NCBI RefSeq assembly: GCF_001547935.1
Contig: NZ_AP014635.1
Location: 1,054,001 to 1,118,000 of the forward strand
Source: Vibrio tritonius
Lineage (GTDB): Bacteria > Pseudomonadota > Gammaproteobacteria > Enterobacterales > Vibrionaceae
DNA length: 64,000 bases
Direction of reading: 5' to 3'
Shown one piece after another: positions 17,468-31,200 of the stretch. A program made the position numbers and the translations under genes. How positions within the stretch are numbered: the first letter of the stretch is position 1; the number at the start of each line of letters is the position of its first letter. The notes under the pieces were generated by a model. That model was not told the DNA's origin and did no database searches. It saw nothing but the letters and a program-made list of their open reading frames with translations.

Positions 17468-18778
17468 TTAATCACTCTCCTTAAGCCACTCCGACGGTAA
17501 GTCGACTCGCAGTGACTCTAACAGAATTCCCATCGCGTTCATGACCCGATATTTAGCATATTGCTCAGCATATTTCGCTTCTAAATAATCTGTTCGAGCC
17601 TCAAATAGTTCATTTTCTGTATTCAGTAAGTCGAGTAAAGTTCGCTGACCGATAGAGTATTGTTTGCGGTAGGAACTGACAGTTTTGGATACTGCATCGA
17701 TGTGTTGTTGCAAAAAGTCTTTTTGCTGTTTGGTAATTTCTAACGCATTCCAAGCAAGATGCAATCCTTCTTCCACGTTACGAATTGTGTTGCGCTGTAG
17801 GTCTTTGGCGCGATTTACTTGATAAGCAGAGCTGGTGATTGTGTCTTTATCACTGCCGCCACTAAATAAGTTATATCGAAAACGTAACATTACGCTGGTT
17901 TCTTGACTAAAACCTTTAGTGCCACCTACGTCATCGTACCATGACTGATTTGCCTCAAGTGAAACGGTTGGATAGTTTGGTCCTTTGGACTGTTTGTATT
18001 GATATTGAGCCGCTTCTACGTCTGATCGCGCGACTTTTATTTCTGGATGATGTTTTTGAGATTGTTCAATGGCCTTAGACACAGTCTCTGGAATGACGCT
18101 CATATCAGCTCTTGGAAAGTTAAGATCTTTAGGTTGTAAGCCGATCAACCTAAAGTATTGGGCGTAAATATCATATAAGTTGTTTTTTGCGGCGAGTAGG
18201 TTTGCCTGAGCTTTCGCAACTCTAGCCTCTATTTGGGTGACATCAGCAATCGATCCAATTCCTGAATCCGACTTCTTTTTGATATCGACGAAAATCGCTT
18301 GGTGGGTTGCCAAATTTCTTTCGGATAACTTCAACACTTCTTCCGCTTCAGTCGCATTTAAGTATATCTGTGTTACTTCCAAAGCCTTATTTGAAGCATC
18401 AGATAATAGTTGGTACCGATCCGCTTCTGCTTCTGCTTGAGTTCGATAGATATCGTTATAAGTAGCAGAACCATCCCAAATAAGCTGGTTTATCGAAAGA
18501 GTAAGGTCTTTTCGGGTTAGGCTGGTTTTTTCATCACCACTTGAGGTCGATGGTCTAATATGTTCGGGTCCGACACCACCATCTAAGTCTATGGTTGGTA
18601 GGTAGCTTCCTGTGGATGCCTTTGCAGTGTATTCCGTGCTTTTGAATTGATTGTATGCACCCAAAACTTCCGGATTATTTGTGAGCGTAAAAGCAACTGC
18701 CTGTTCTAGCGTTTGGGCAGCAATGTTATTACTCATGAAGAGCAACATGGTTGTGCTCAGGATGGTACATCTAATCAC
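17468..18778 (-). CDS. lapE: TolC-family outer membrane channel (LapE-like)
   Basis: 436 residues starting with GTG 18778 behind a strong GAGGGAGA. A signal peptide (1-21, ending NNIAAQ) is followed by the two internally repeated halves of a TolC/AggA-type outer membrane efflux protein (ALEVTQIYLNATEAEEVLKL; HLAWNALEITKQQKDFLQQH). It would be the outer-membrane exit for the giant adhesin, with the N-terminal retention module plugged in the pore. First gene of the six-gene minus-strand operon (lapE-ompA-lapC-lapG-lapD-lapB). Confidence 0.93.
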   Translation of the reverse strand: MIRCTILSTTMLLFMSNNIAAQTLEQAVAFTLTNNPEVLGAYNQFKSTEYTAKASTGSYLPTIDLDGGVGPEHIRPSTSSGDEKTSLTRKDLTLSINQLIWDGSATYNDIYRTQAEAEADRYQLLSDASNKALEVTQIYLNATEAEEVLKLSERNLATHQAIFVDIKKKSDSGIGSIADVTQIEARVAKAQANLLAAKNNLYDIYAQYFRLIGLQPKDLNFPRADMSVIPETVSKAIEQSQKHHPEIKVARSDVEAAQYQYKQSKGPNYPTVSLEANQSWYDDVGGTKGFSQETSVMLRFRYNLFSGGSDKDTITSSAYQVNRAKDLQRNTIRNVEEGLHLAWNALEITKQQKDFLQQHIDAVSKTVSSYRKQYSIGQRTLLDLLNTENELFEARTDYLEAKYAEQYAKYRVMNAMGILLESLRVDLPSEWLKESD

Positions 18779-19201
18779 TGTGGATCTCCCTCGATGTTAC
18801 TTCCGCTGCATATTGGGTCAAAAAGTACCTACTGCGAGCTGGTGTTTTGCCCAAAAACTTAATGTGTGGACGGTTAAGTGGTACGCATAAAAGTTGTCGA
18901 GGCCAGCTCCTATCTATATCTCGTAAAACAGTGCAACTCGATGTTTAGATTGACGTTTATTAAGGTTAGTTGCTAGTTGTGGAAAATGAAAGATAAGCAA
19001 ACATATTTAAGTCATATTTAATAAGTTAATGCCAATATGGAAATATTAATAATTTGTAATATTTTTATTGGGCCTTATTGGGCACCCCCTTCTATGCTCT
19101 GCTATTTTTAAACGTGAGAAATAGTGATCTTAATGAGTTATACAGCGTAAGTTATTTTCGAACAGGCGTTTTGCATCCGTGTAGTCCAGAAGGGATTCCT
19201 T
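18779..19201. promoter_or_regulatory. Divergent control region between the export operon and the giant adhesin
   Basis: These 423 bp must hold both promoters. The part 18981-19075 is very AT-rich. AGAAGGGA (19188-19195) is the ribosome-binding site of the adhesin and GAGGGAGA that of the tolC-like gene. TTGACG at 18950-18955 could be a -35 element but no convincing -10 follows. I see no clear binding site for a known c-di-GMP-responsive regulator. Confidence 0.55.
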
Positions 19202-22200
19202 ATGAAATTGAATCAAACTATTTTAGGCAGCGAACTATCGGACAATCAGCGTATTGCGATTGATGCTGATGGCAATATGTTCGTTATCGAAATAGGCGAA
19301 AGCCTTCCTGAAGGAGCGGTTGTACTGACTCCGACAGGTGACATTTCTGATTCTTTAGCGGTTTCTCTCGTAGACGAAAACAGTGCACTAGTCGATATTA
19401 CATCTGACATTGATGATATTTTTGCAGCTTTGGAACAAGGTATTGATCCGACTTTAATTGACGACGAATTTGCGCCAGCTGCAGGTTCAAATCAAGGTTC
19501 ATCTCTTACTAATTCCGGTTCCATCGATCGTGACGCCTCAGAAACCATTGCTGTTACTGAGTTTACTACACTAGGCTTTGACAGATTGGGATTGTCAGAA
19601 TCACAAAGTGTTACGTTGTTTAATACTGTTACCCCTGAGCTGCCAGAAGTTCCTCCCCTTGATGTTCCAGAGACTCCCACTATTGTTCTATCCGGTTTTG
19701 GTGATGGACAGATAAGTGCAAATGAAGCCAGTGACACAGAAGTAAGCGGAACGGTTTCTAATATTGAAGATGGTCAATTAGTCACTGTGCTTATTACGGA
19801 TTCGAATGGTCAATCCCTTACCCTACAAGTTCCGGTGCAAAACGGTACTTTTAGCGGAACTGTTGATCTTACGTCGATGATCGATGGTGAGCTCACGGTG
19901 GAAGTCACAGCCTCTAATTCTGATGGACTACAAGCATCAGTTACAGAAAGTGCTGTGTTAGATGCAGACAGTGCCGATTTACCATCGGTGACCATTGATA
20001 ATGTGGGCGATGGCAATATTAGCTCTGATGAAGCGTCAACGGTTACTCTTAGCGGCAGCGTATCTAATGTTGAAAATGGCCAAACTGTAGAGCTGGTGGT
20101 GACCGATAGCAACAACCAAACTGTGACTGTCCAAGGCACGGTGCAAAATGGTGTGTTCAGTGTCGATGCCGATGTCACCGGTCTTGCTGACGGCCCCATT
20201 TCTGTCGAGGCTACGGTCTCTGACGTAGCTGGTAACAGCGCTTCCGGCAGCGCAACAGCAATTTTGGATGCAGATAATGTCGATCTCCCAACCGTGTCCG
20301 TGGATGCGGTGGGTGATGGCAATATCAGTGCTGATGAAGCGGCTAACGTTACCTTAAGCGGCAGTGTCTCCAATGTCGAAGATGGGCAAACAGTAGAGTT
20401 GGTGGTAACGGACAGCAATAACCAATCGGTGACGGTTCAAACTACGGTGCAAAACGGCGTGTTTAGCGTCGATGCCGATTTAACCGGATTGGCAGACGGC
20501 ACCATTTCAGTTGCAGCGACCGTCTCTGATACTGCAGGCAATAGTGCGACTGACACAGCATCAGCGATCTTAGATGCCGACAATGCCGATCTACCATCTG
20601 TATCGGTGGATGCCATCGGTGATGGCAATATCAGCGTCGATGAATCAGTGGCTGTCACGTTAAGCGGCAGTGTTTCTAATGTCGAAGATGGCCAAACGGT
20701 TGAGTTAGTGGTTACTGATGGCAACAACCAAACGGTCACGGTTCAAGCGACGGTACAAAATGGTACTTATAGCGTTGATGCCGATCTTTCTGACCTTGCT
20801 GATGGCACTATTTCGGTTGTAGCGACGGTTTCTGATACAGCAGGCAATAGTGCGACAGGCTCGGCAACTGCAATCTTAGATGCGGACAACGCTGATCTAC
20901 CCACCGTCACGGTGGATACGGTCGGCGATGGCAATATCAGCGCCGATGAAGCGACGGCTGTCACTTTAAGTGGTAGCGTTTCGAATGTAGAAGACGGTCA
21001 AACCGTTGAGTTGGTGGTCACCGACGGCAATAACCAATCGGTGACGGTTCAAGCGACATTACAAAACGGCGTGTTTAGCGTCGATGCCGATTTAACCGGA
21101 TTGGCAGATGGCACCATTTCAGTTGCAGCGACCGTCTCTGATACTGCAGGCAATAGTGCGACTGATACAGCAACGGCGATCTTAGATGCCGATAACCTAG
21201 ATCTACCAACAGTCACTATTGATGCCATCGGTGATGGCAATATTAGCGCTGATGAAGCTCAAGCAGTGACTATCAATGGTAGCGTTTCTAATGTAGAGGA
21301 TGGTCAAACCGTTTCTTTAGTTGTGACTGATGATAATAATCAGTCGGTCACCTTGCAAACGACCGTGCAAAATGGTGCATTCAGTGTTGATACAGACCTG
21401 ACGGGGTTTACCGATGGAACGATTTCTGTCGAGGCTACGGTTTCTGATCAAGCCGGTAATAGTGCGGTAGACTCTGAGACGGCTACTCTAGACGCAGATT
21501 ATTCTGGTTTGCCAACAATAACTATTGAGTCGGTCGGTGATGGTAATATCAGTGCCGATGAAGCATCAGTTGTATCTCTAAGCGGCAACGTGACCAATGT
21601 AGAAAGTGGGCAAATAGTTACTTTGATTGTTACCGATAGCAATAATCAATCGGTGACGGTACAAGCCACTATTGAAAATGGCTCTTATGATGTAAATGCG
21701 GATCTGACGAATTTAGTTGATGGAAGTATTACAGTTCAAGCTGCAGTGTCGAACCTCGCAGGTAACAGTACTTCCGCCACAGCAACAGCGATCTTGGATG
21801 CAGATAACGCGGACTTGCCAACCATCACGGTTGATACCGTAGGCGATGGCAATATCAGTGCTGATGAAGCAACGGCTGTGACCTTAAGTGGCGGTGTTTC
21901 TAATGTCGAAGATGGTCAAGTTGTTGAGTTGGTGGTCACTGATGGCAATAACCAATCTGTGACGGTTCTAGCCACGGTGCAAAACGGCGTGTTCAGTGTC
22001 GATGCCGATTTAACCGGATTAGCAGACGGCACGATTTCCGTTGCGGCGACCGTGTCTGATGCGGCGGGCAATAGCGCAACGGGCTCAGCCACGGCGACCT
22101 TAGATGCAGATAATGCTGATCTGCCAACCGTATCGGTGGATGCGGTCGGCGATGGGAATATCAGCGCCGATGAAGCAACGACTGTGACCTTAAGCGGCAG

Positions 22201-25200
22201 CGTTTCTAATGTTGAAGACGGCCAAACCGTTGAGTTGGTGGTAACGGACAGCAATAACCAATCGGTGACTGTTCAAGCGACCGTGCAAAACGGTGTGTTC
22301 AGTATTGATGCCGATTTAACTGGATTGGCTGACGGTACGATTTCGGTTGAAGCTACTGTCTCTGATGCAGCAGGTAACAGTGCCACTGATACCGCTACTG
22401 CAGTTCTTGATGCCGACAATGCCGATCTCCCAACCGTATCTGTGGATGCGGTGGGTGATGGCAATATCAGCGCCGATGAAGCAACCGCTGTCACCTTGAG
22501 TGGTAGCGTTTCTAATGTCGAAGATGGTCAAACCGTTGAGTTGGTGGTAACGGACAGCACTAACCAATCGGTCACCGTTCAAGCGCTCGTGCAAAACGGC
22601 GTGTTTAGCGTCGATGCCGATTTAACTGGCTTGGCTGATGGCACGATTTCCGTCGAAGCAACCGTGTCTGATGCAGCAGGCAATAGCGCCACTGATACCG
22701 CTACTGCAGTTCTTGATGCCGATAACGCTGATCTCCCAACCGTGTCTGTGGATGCGGTCAGCGATGGTAATATCAGTGCTGATGAAGCGGCGGCTGTGAC
22801 CTTAAGCGGCAGCGTTTCGAATGTTGAAGACGGCCAAACGGTTTCCTTAGTGGTCACTGATGGCAATAACCAATCGGTGACTGTTCAAGCAACCGTACAA
22901 AATGGCGTATTCAGTGTTGATGCCGACTTAACCGGTCTAGCAGACGGCACGATTTCAGTTTCAGCGACCGTGTCTGACGTAGCTGGCAATGGTGCCACCG
23001 ATACGGCAACAGCGATCTTAGATGCCGACAACACCGATCTGCCAACCGTATCGGTGGATGCGGTGGGTGATGGCAATATCAGCGCTGATGAAGCAACGGC
23101 TGTGACCTTAAGTGGCGGTGTTTCTAATGTCGAAGATGGTCAAGTTGTTGAGTTGGTGGTCACTGATGGCAATAACCAATCTGTGACGGTTCTAGCCACG
23201 GTGCAAAACGGCGTGTTCAGTGTCGATGCCGATTTAACCGGATTGGCAGACGGCACCATTTCAGTTGCAGCGACCGTCTCTGATACTGCAGGCAATAGTG
23301 CGACTGACACAGCATCAGCGATCTTAGATGCCGACAATGCCGATCTACCATCTGTATCGGTGGATGCCATCGGTGATGGCAATATCAGCGTCGATGAATC
23401 AGTGGCTGTCACGTTAAGCGGCAGTGTTTCTAATGTCGAAGATGGCCAAACGGTTGAGTTAGTGGTTACTGATGGCAACAACCAAACGGTCACGGTTCAA
23501 GCGACGGTACAAAATGGTACTTATAGCGTTGATGCCGATCTTTCTGACCTTGCTGATGGCACTATTTCGGTTGTAGCGACGGTTTCTGATACAGCAGGCA
23601 ATAGTGCGACAGGCTCGGCAACTGCAATCTTAGATGCGGACAACGCTGATCTACCCACCGTCACGGTGGATACGGTCGGCGATGGCAATATCAGCGCCGA
23701 TGAAGCGACGGCTGTCACTTTAAGTGGTAGCGTTTCGAATGTAGAAGACGGTCAAACCGTTGAGTTGGTGGTCACCGACGGCAATAACCAATCGGTGACT
23801 GTTCAAGCGACCGTGCAAAACGGTGTGTTCAGTATTGATGCCGATTTAACTGGATTGGCTGACGGTACGATTTCGGTTGAAGCTACTGTCTCTGATGCAG
23901 CAGGTAACAGTGCCACTGATACCGCTACTGCAGTTCTTGATGCCGACAATGCCGATCTCCCAACCGTATCTGTGGATGCGGTGGGTGATGGCAATATCAG
24001 CGCCGATGAAGCAACCGCTGTCACCTTGAGTGGTAGCGTTTCTAATGTCGAAGATGGTCAAACCGTTGAGTTGGTGGTAACGGACAGCACTAACCAATCG
24101 GTCACCGTTCAAGCGCTCGTGCAAAACGGCGTGTTTAGCGTCGATGCCGATTTAACTGGCTTGGCTGATGGCACGATTTCCGTCGAAGCAACCGTGTCTG
24201 ATGCAGCAGGCAATAGCGCCACTGATACCGCGACTGCAGTTCTTGATGCCGATAACGCTGATCTCCCAACCGTGTCTGTGGATGCGGTCAGCGATGGTAA
24301 TATCAGTGCTGATGAAGCGGCGGCTGTGACCTTAAGCGGCAGCGTTTCGAATGTTGAAGACGGCCAAACGGTTTCCTTAGTGGTCACTGATGGCAATAAC
24401 CAATCGGTGACTGTTCAAGCAACCGTACAAAATGGCGTATTCAGTGTTGATGCCGACTTAACCGGTCTAGCAGACGGCACGATTTCAGTTTCAGCGACCG
24501 TGTCTGACGTAGCTGGCAATGGTGCCACCGATACGGCAACAGCGATCTTAGATGCCGACAACACCGATCTGCCAACCGTATCGGTGGATGCGGTGGGTGA
24601 TGGCAATATCAGCGCCGATGAAGCAACGGCTGTGACCTTAAGCGGTAGCGTCTCGAATGTTGAAAACGGTCAAACCGTTTCCTTAGTAGTGACCGATGGC
24701 AATAACCAATCGGTGACTATTCAAGCCACGGTGCAAAACGGCGTGTTTAGCGTCGATGCTGATTTAACTGGATTGGCTGACGGCACGATTTCCGTCGCAG
24801 CAACGGTTGCTGACATAGCAGGCAACAGCGCAACTGATACGGCGACAGCGACTTTAGATGCCGACAATGCTGATCTCCCAACCGTGTCTGTGGATGCGGT
24901 CGGCGATGGCAATATCAGTGCCGATGAAGCGGCGGCTGTCACTTTAAGTGGTAGTGTCTCCAATGTCGAAGACGGGCAAACAGTAGAGTTGGTGGTTACG
25001 GACAGCAATAACCAATCGGTGACGGTTCAAGCGACCGTGCAAAACGGCGTGTTTAGCGTCGATGCCGATTTAACTGGATTGGCGGACGGTACGATTTCCG
25101 TTGCAGCGACCGTGTCTGATGCGGCGGGCAATAGCGCAACGGGCTCAGCCACGGCGACCTTAGATGCAGATAATGCTGATCTGCCAACCGTGTCTGTGGA

Positions 25201-28200
25201 TGCGGTGGGTGATGGCAATATCAGCGCCGATGAAGCAACCGCTGTCACCTTAAGCGGCAGCGTCTCGAATGTTGAAGACGGGCAAACAGTAGAGTTGGTG
25301 GTTACTGACAGCACTAACCAATTGGTGACGGTTCAAGCGACCGTGCAAAATGGCGAATTTAGTGTTGATGTTGACCTATCTAACCTAGTAGACGGTACGA
25401 TTTCGGTCGAAGCTACTGTCTCTGATGCGGCCGGTAACAGTGCAACAGGCTCAGCTACGGCGACCTTAGATGCAGACAATGCCGATCTCCCAACCGTATC
25501 GGTGGATGCAGTGGGCGATGGTAATATCAGCGCCGATGAAGCAACGGCTGTGACCTTAAGCGGCAGCGTTTCGAATGTTGAAGACGGCCAAACGGTTTCC
25601 CTAGTGGTCACTGATGGCAATAACCAATCGGTGACTGTTCAAGCGACCGTACAAAATGGCGTATTCAGTGTTGATGCCGACTTAACCGGTCTAGCAGACG
25701 GCACGATTTCAGTTTCAGCGACCGTGTCTGACGTAGCTGGCAATAGCGCAACTGATACAGCAACAGCGACCTTAGATGCAGATAATGCCGATCTGCCAAC
25801 CGTATCGGTGGATGCGGTGGGTGATGGTAATATCAGCGCCGATGAAGCAACGGCTGTCACCTTAAGCGGCAGCGTCTCAAACGTTGAAAACGGTCAAACC
25901 GTTTCTCTAGTAGTGACCGATGGCAATAACCAAACGGTCACCGTGCAAGCGACCGTACAAAACGGTGTGTTCAGTGTTGATGCCGATTTAACCGGGTTGG
26001 CTGATGGCACCATTTCCGTTGAAGCGACCGTGTCTGACGTAGCAGGCAATAGCGCAACTGACACAGCCACGGCGACCTTAGATGCAGACAATGCCGATCT
26101 GCCAACTGTGTCTGTGGATGCGGTCGGTGATGGCAACATTAGCGCCGATGAAGCAACGGCTGTCACGTTAAGCGGCAGTGTAGCGAATGTCGAAGACGGC
26201 CAAACCGTTGAGTTGGTGGTCACCGATGGCAATAACCAAACGGTCACCGTTCAAGCTACGGTGCAAAATAGCGTGTTCAGTGTCGATGCCGATTTAACCG
26301 GATTAGCAGACGGCACGATTTCGGTCGAAGCTACGGTTTCTGATGCAGCAGGTAACACTGCTACCGATTCAGCAACGGCGATCTTAGATGCAGACAATGC
26401 CGATCTCCCAACCGTGTCTGTGGATGCAGTGGGCGATGGTAATATCAGCGCCGATGAAGCAACCGCTGTCACCTTAAGCGGTAGCGTAACCAATGTCGAA
26501 GATGGTCAAACCGTTTCTCTAGTAGTGACCGACGGCAATAACCAGTCGGTGACTATTCAAACTACGGTGCAAAACGGCGTGTTTAGCGTCGATGCTGATT
26601 TAACGGGATTGGTTGACGGCACGATTTCGGTTGAAGCAACGGTTGTTGATACAGCAGGTAACAGTGCTACCGATACGGCGACCGCTGTTCTTGATGCCGA
26701 CAACGCCGATTTGCCAACCGTGTCTGTGGACGCGGTCGGCGATGGTAATATTAGTGCCGATGAAGCAACCGCTGTCACTTTAAGCGGTAGCGTCTCCAAT
26801 GTTGAAGATGGTCAAATAGTTTCCCTAGTGGTCACCGATGGTAATAACCAATCGGTCACCGTTCAAGCCACGGTCCAAAATGGCGTGTTTAGCGTTGATG
26901 CCGATTTAACCGGATTAGCAGACGGCACGATTTCCGTCGAAGCAACCGTGTCTGACATAGCAGGCAATGGTGCTACCGATACAGCAACGGCGACCTTAGA
27001 TGCGGACAATGTCGATCTCCCAACCGTATCGGTGGATGCGGTCGGCGATGGCAACATCAGCGCCGATGAAGCAACCGCTGTCACTTTAAGCGGTAGCGTC
27101 TCGAATGTTGAAGATGGCCAAACCGTTGAGTTGGTGGTTACTGACAGCACTAACCAATCGGTGACTATTCAAGCCACGGTGCAAAACGGCGTGTTTAGCG
27201 TCGATGCTGATTTAACTGGATTGGCTGACGGCACGATTTCCGTCGAAGCAACCGTGTCTGACATAGCAGGCAATGGTGCTACCGATACAGCAACGGCGAC
27301 CTTAGATGCGGACAATGTCGATCTCCCAACCGTATCGGTGGATGCGGTGGGTGATGGTAATATCAGCGCCGATGAAGCGGCGGCTGTCACTTTAAGCGGT
27401 AGCGTCTCGAACGTTGAAAACGGTCAAACCGTTGAGTTAGTGGTCACCGATGGTAATAACCTGTCGGTCACTGTCCAAGCGACCGTACAAAACGGCGCGT
27501 TCAGCGTTGATGCCGATTTAACTAGCTTGGTGGACGGAACCATTTCGGTCGAAGCTACGGTTTCTGATCCAGCAGGTAACACTGCTACCGATACAGCAAC
27601 GGCGACCTTAGATGCAGATAATGCTGATCTGCCAACTGTATCGGTGGACGCGGTCGGCGATGGCAATATCAGCGCCGATGAAGCGGCGGCTGTCACCTTA
27701 AGCGGCAGTGTTTCCAATGTTGAAGACGGCCAAACCGTTTCCCTAGTGGTCACCGATGGTAATAACCAGTCGGTCACTGTCCAAGCGACAGTGCAAAATG
27801 GCGCGTTCAGCGTTGATGCCGATCTATCTAACCTAGCAGACGGCACGATTTCTGTCGAAGCCACTGTCTCTGATGTGGCGGGTAACAGAGCGACAGATAC
27901 GGAGACAGCTATTCTTGATGCCGACAACGCCGATTTGCCAACCGTATCGGTGGACGCGGTCGGTGATGGCAACATTAGCGCCGATGAAGCAACGGCTGTG
28001 ACCTTAAGCGGCAGCGTCTCAAACGTTGAAGACGGCCAAACTGTTTCCCTAGTAGTGACTGATGGTAATAACCAATCGGTCACCGTTCAAGCTACGGTGC
28101 AAAATGGCGTGTTTAGCGTCGATGCCGATTTAACCGGATTAGCAGATGGCACGATTTCGGTCGAAGCGACGGTTTCTGATGCGGCGGGCAATAGCGCAAC

Positions 28201-31200
28201 GGGCTCAGCCACGGCGACCTTAGATGCCGATAATGCCGATCTGCCAACTGTATCGGTGGATGCAGTCGGTGATGGTAATATCAGCGCCGATGAAGCAACG
28301 GTTGTCACGTTAAGCGGCAGTGTCTCCAATGTTGAAGACGGACAAACCGTTTCTCTAGTGGTGACCGATGGCAATAACCAATCGGTCACCGTTCAAGCGC
28401 TCGTACAAAACGGCGCGTTTAGCGTTGATGCCGATTTAACTGGATTGGCGGACGGTACGATTTCGGTCGAAGCTACTGTCTCTGATGCAGCAGGTAACAG
28501 TGCCACTGATACCGCAATAGCGGTTCTTGATGCAGACAATGCCGATCTACCCACTGTCACTGTGGATGCTGTCGGTGATGGCAATATCAGTGCCGATGAA
28601 GCGGCGGCTGTCACGTTAAGCGGCAGTGTAGCGAATGTCGAAGACGGTCAAACCGTTTCCTTAGTAGTCACCGATGGCAATAACCAAACGGTCACCGTTC
28701 AAGCTACGGTGCAAAATAGCGTGTTCAGTGTCGATGCCGATTTAACCGGATTAGCAGACGGCACGATTTCGGTCGCAGCGACGGTTTCTGATGCAGCAGG
28801 TAACACTGCTACCGATTCAGCAACGGCGATCTTAGATGCAGACAATGCCGATCTCCCAACCGTGTCTGTGGATGCAGTGGGCGATGGTAATATCAGCGCC
28901 GATGAAGCAGCTAACGTCACCTTAAGCGGCAGCGTCTCGAATGTTGAAGATGGCCAAACGGTTTCCCTAGTGGTCACTGATGGCAATAACCAATCGGTCA
29001 CCGTTCAAGCGACTGTGCAAAACGGTACTTACAGTGTCGATGCCGATTTAACTGGATTGGCGGACGGTACGATTTCGGTCGAAGCCACGGTTTCTGATGC
29101 AGCAGGTAACACTGCTACCGATACAGCAACGGCGATCTTAGATGCAGACAATGCTGATCTCCCAACCGTTTCTGTGGATACGGTGGGCGATGGCAATATT
29201 AGCGCTGATGAAGCTCAGGCTGTCACTTTAAGTGGCAGTGTTTCGAATGTCGAAGATGGCCAAACCGTTTCCTTAGTAGTGACCGATGGCAATAACCAAT
29301 CGGTCACCGTTCAAGCCACGGTGCAAAACGGTGTGTTTAGCGTCGATGCCGATTTAACTGGCTTGGCTGATGGCACGATTTCCGTCGAAGCAACCGTGTC
29401 TGATGCAGCAGGCAATAGTGCCACTGATACCGCTACTGCAGTTCTTGATGCCGATAACGCTGATCTCCCAACCGTGTCTGTGGATGCGGTGGGTGATGGC
29501 AATATTAGTGCCGATGAAGCAGCTAACGTCACCTTAAGCGGCAGCGTCTCGAATGTTGAAGATGGCCAAACGGTTTCCCTAGTGGTCACTGATGGCAATA
29601 ACCAATCGGTCACCGTTCAAGCGACTGTGCAAAACGGTACTTACAGTGTCGATGCCGATTTAACTGGATTGGCGGACGGTACGATTTCGGTCGAAGCCAC
29701 GGTTTCTGATGCAGCAGGTAACACTGCTACCGATACAGCAACGGCGATCTTAGATGCAGACAATGCTGATCTCCCAACCGTTTCTGTGGATACGGTGGGC
29801 GATGGCAATATTAGCGCTGATGAAGCTCAGGCTGTCACTTTAAGTGGCAGTGTTTCGAATGTCGAAGATGGCCAAACCGTTTCCTTAGTAGTGACCGATG
29901 GCAATAACCAATCGGTCACCGTTCAAGCCACGGTGCAAAACGGTGTGTTCAGTGTTGATGCCGACTTAACCGGTCTAGCAGACGGTACGATTTCGGTCGA
30001 AGCCACTGTTTCTGATGCGGCCGGTAACAGCGCAACAGGCTCAGCAACAGCGACCTTAGATGCAGATAATGCCGATCTGCCAACCGTATCTGTTGATGCG
30101 GTCGGTGATGGCAATATTAGTGCTGATGAAGCAACCGCTGTCACCTTAAGTGGTAGTGCTTCAAACGTTGAAGATGGCCAAACAGTAGAGTTGGTGGTGA
30201 CCGATGGCACTAACCAAACCGTGACTGTTCAAGCCTCGGTGCAAAATGGCGCGTTCAGTGTTGATGCCGATCTATCTAACCTTGCTGATGGTGCCATTTC
30301 GGTCGAAGCCACTGTGTCTGATGCAGCAGGTAACAGTGCCACTGATACGGCGACAGCGATTCTTGATGCGGATAATGCCGATCTTCCAACCGTGTCTGTG
30401 GATGCGGTGGGTGATGGCAATATCAGCGCTGATGAAGCAACGGCTGTCACCTTAAGCGGCAGTGTCTCCAATGTCGAAGATGGTCAAACCGTTGAGTTAG
30501 TGGTAACGGACAGCAATAACCAATCGGTCACTGTTCAAACTACGGTGCAAAACGGCGCGTTCAGTGTTAATGCTGATTTAACTGGATTGGCTGACGGCAC
30601 GATTTCCGTCGAAGCAACGGTTGCTGACATAGCAGGCAACAGCGCAACTGATACGGCGACAGCGACTTTAGATGCCGACAATGCTGATCTGCCAACCGTA
30701 TCTGTTGATGCGGTCGGTGATGGCAATATCAGTGCCGATGAAGCAACGGCTGTCACCTTAAGCGGCAGTGTTTCCAATGTTGAAGACGGCCAAACCGTTG
30801 AGTTGGTGGTAACGGACAGCAATAACCAATCGGTGACGGTTCAAGCGACCGTGCAAAACGGCGCATTCAGTGTTGATGCTGATCTAACCGGGTTGGCTGA
30901 TGGCACGATTTCGGTCGAAGCCACGGTTTCTGATACAGCAGGTAACAGTGCTAGCGATACGGCGACCGCTGTTCTTGATGCCGACAATGCCGATCTGCCA
31001 ACTGTGTCTGTGGATGCAGTCGGTGATGGCAATATTAGTGCTGATGAAGCAACGGCAGTCACCTTAAGCGGCAGCGTCTCGAACGTCGAAGATGGTCAAA
31101 CCGTTTCCCTAGTGGTCACCGGTGGCAATAACCAATCGGTCACCGTTCAAGCCACGGTCCAAAATGGCGTGTTTAGCGTTGATGCCGATCTTTCTAACCT

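Noticed and set aside
18950..18978. Sigma-70 promoter for the adhesin with TTGACG as -35
   Set aside because: No acceptable -10 hexamer at 16-18 bp spacing; left as an unassigned control region.
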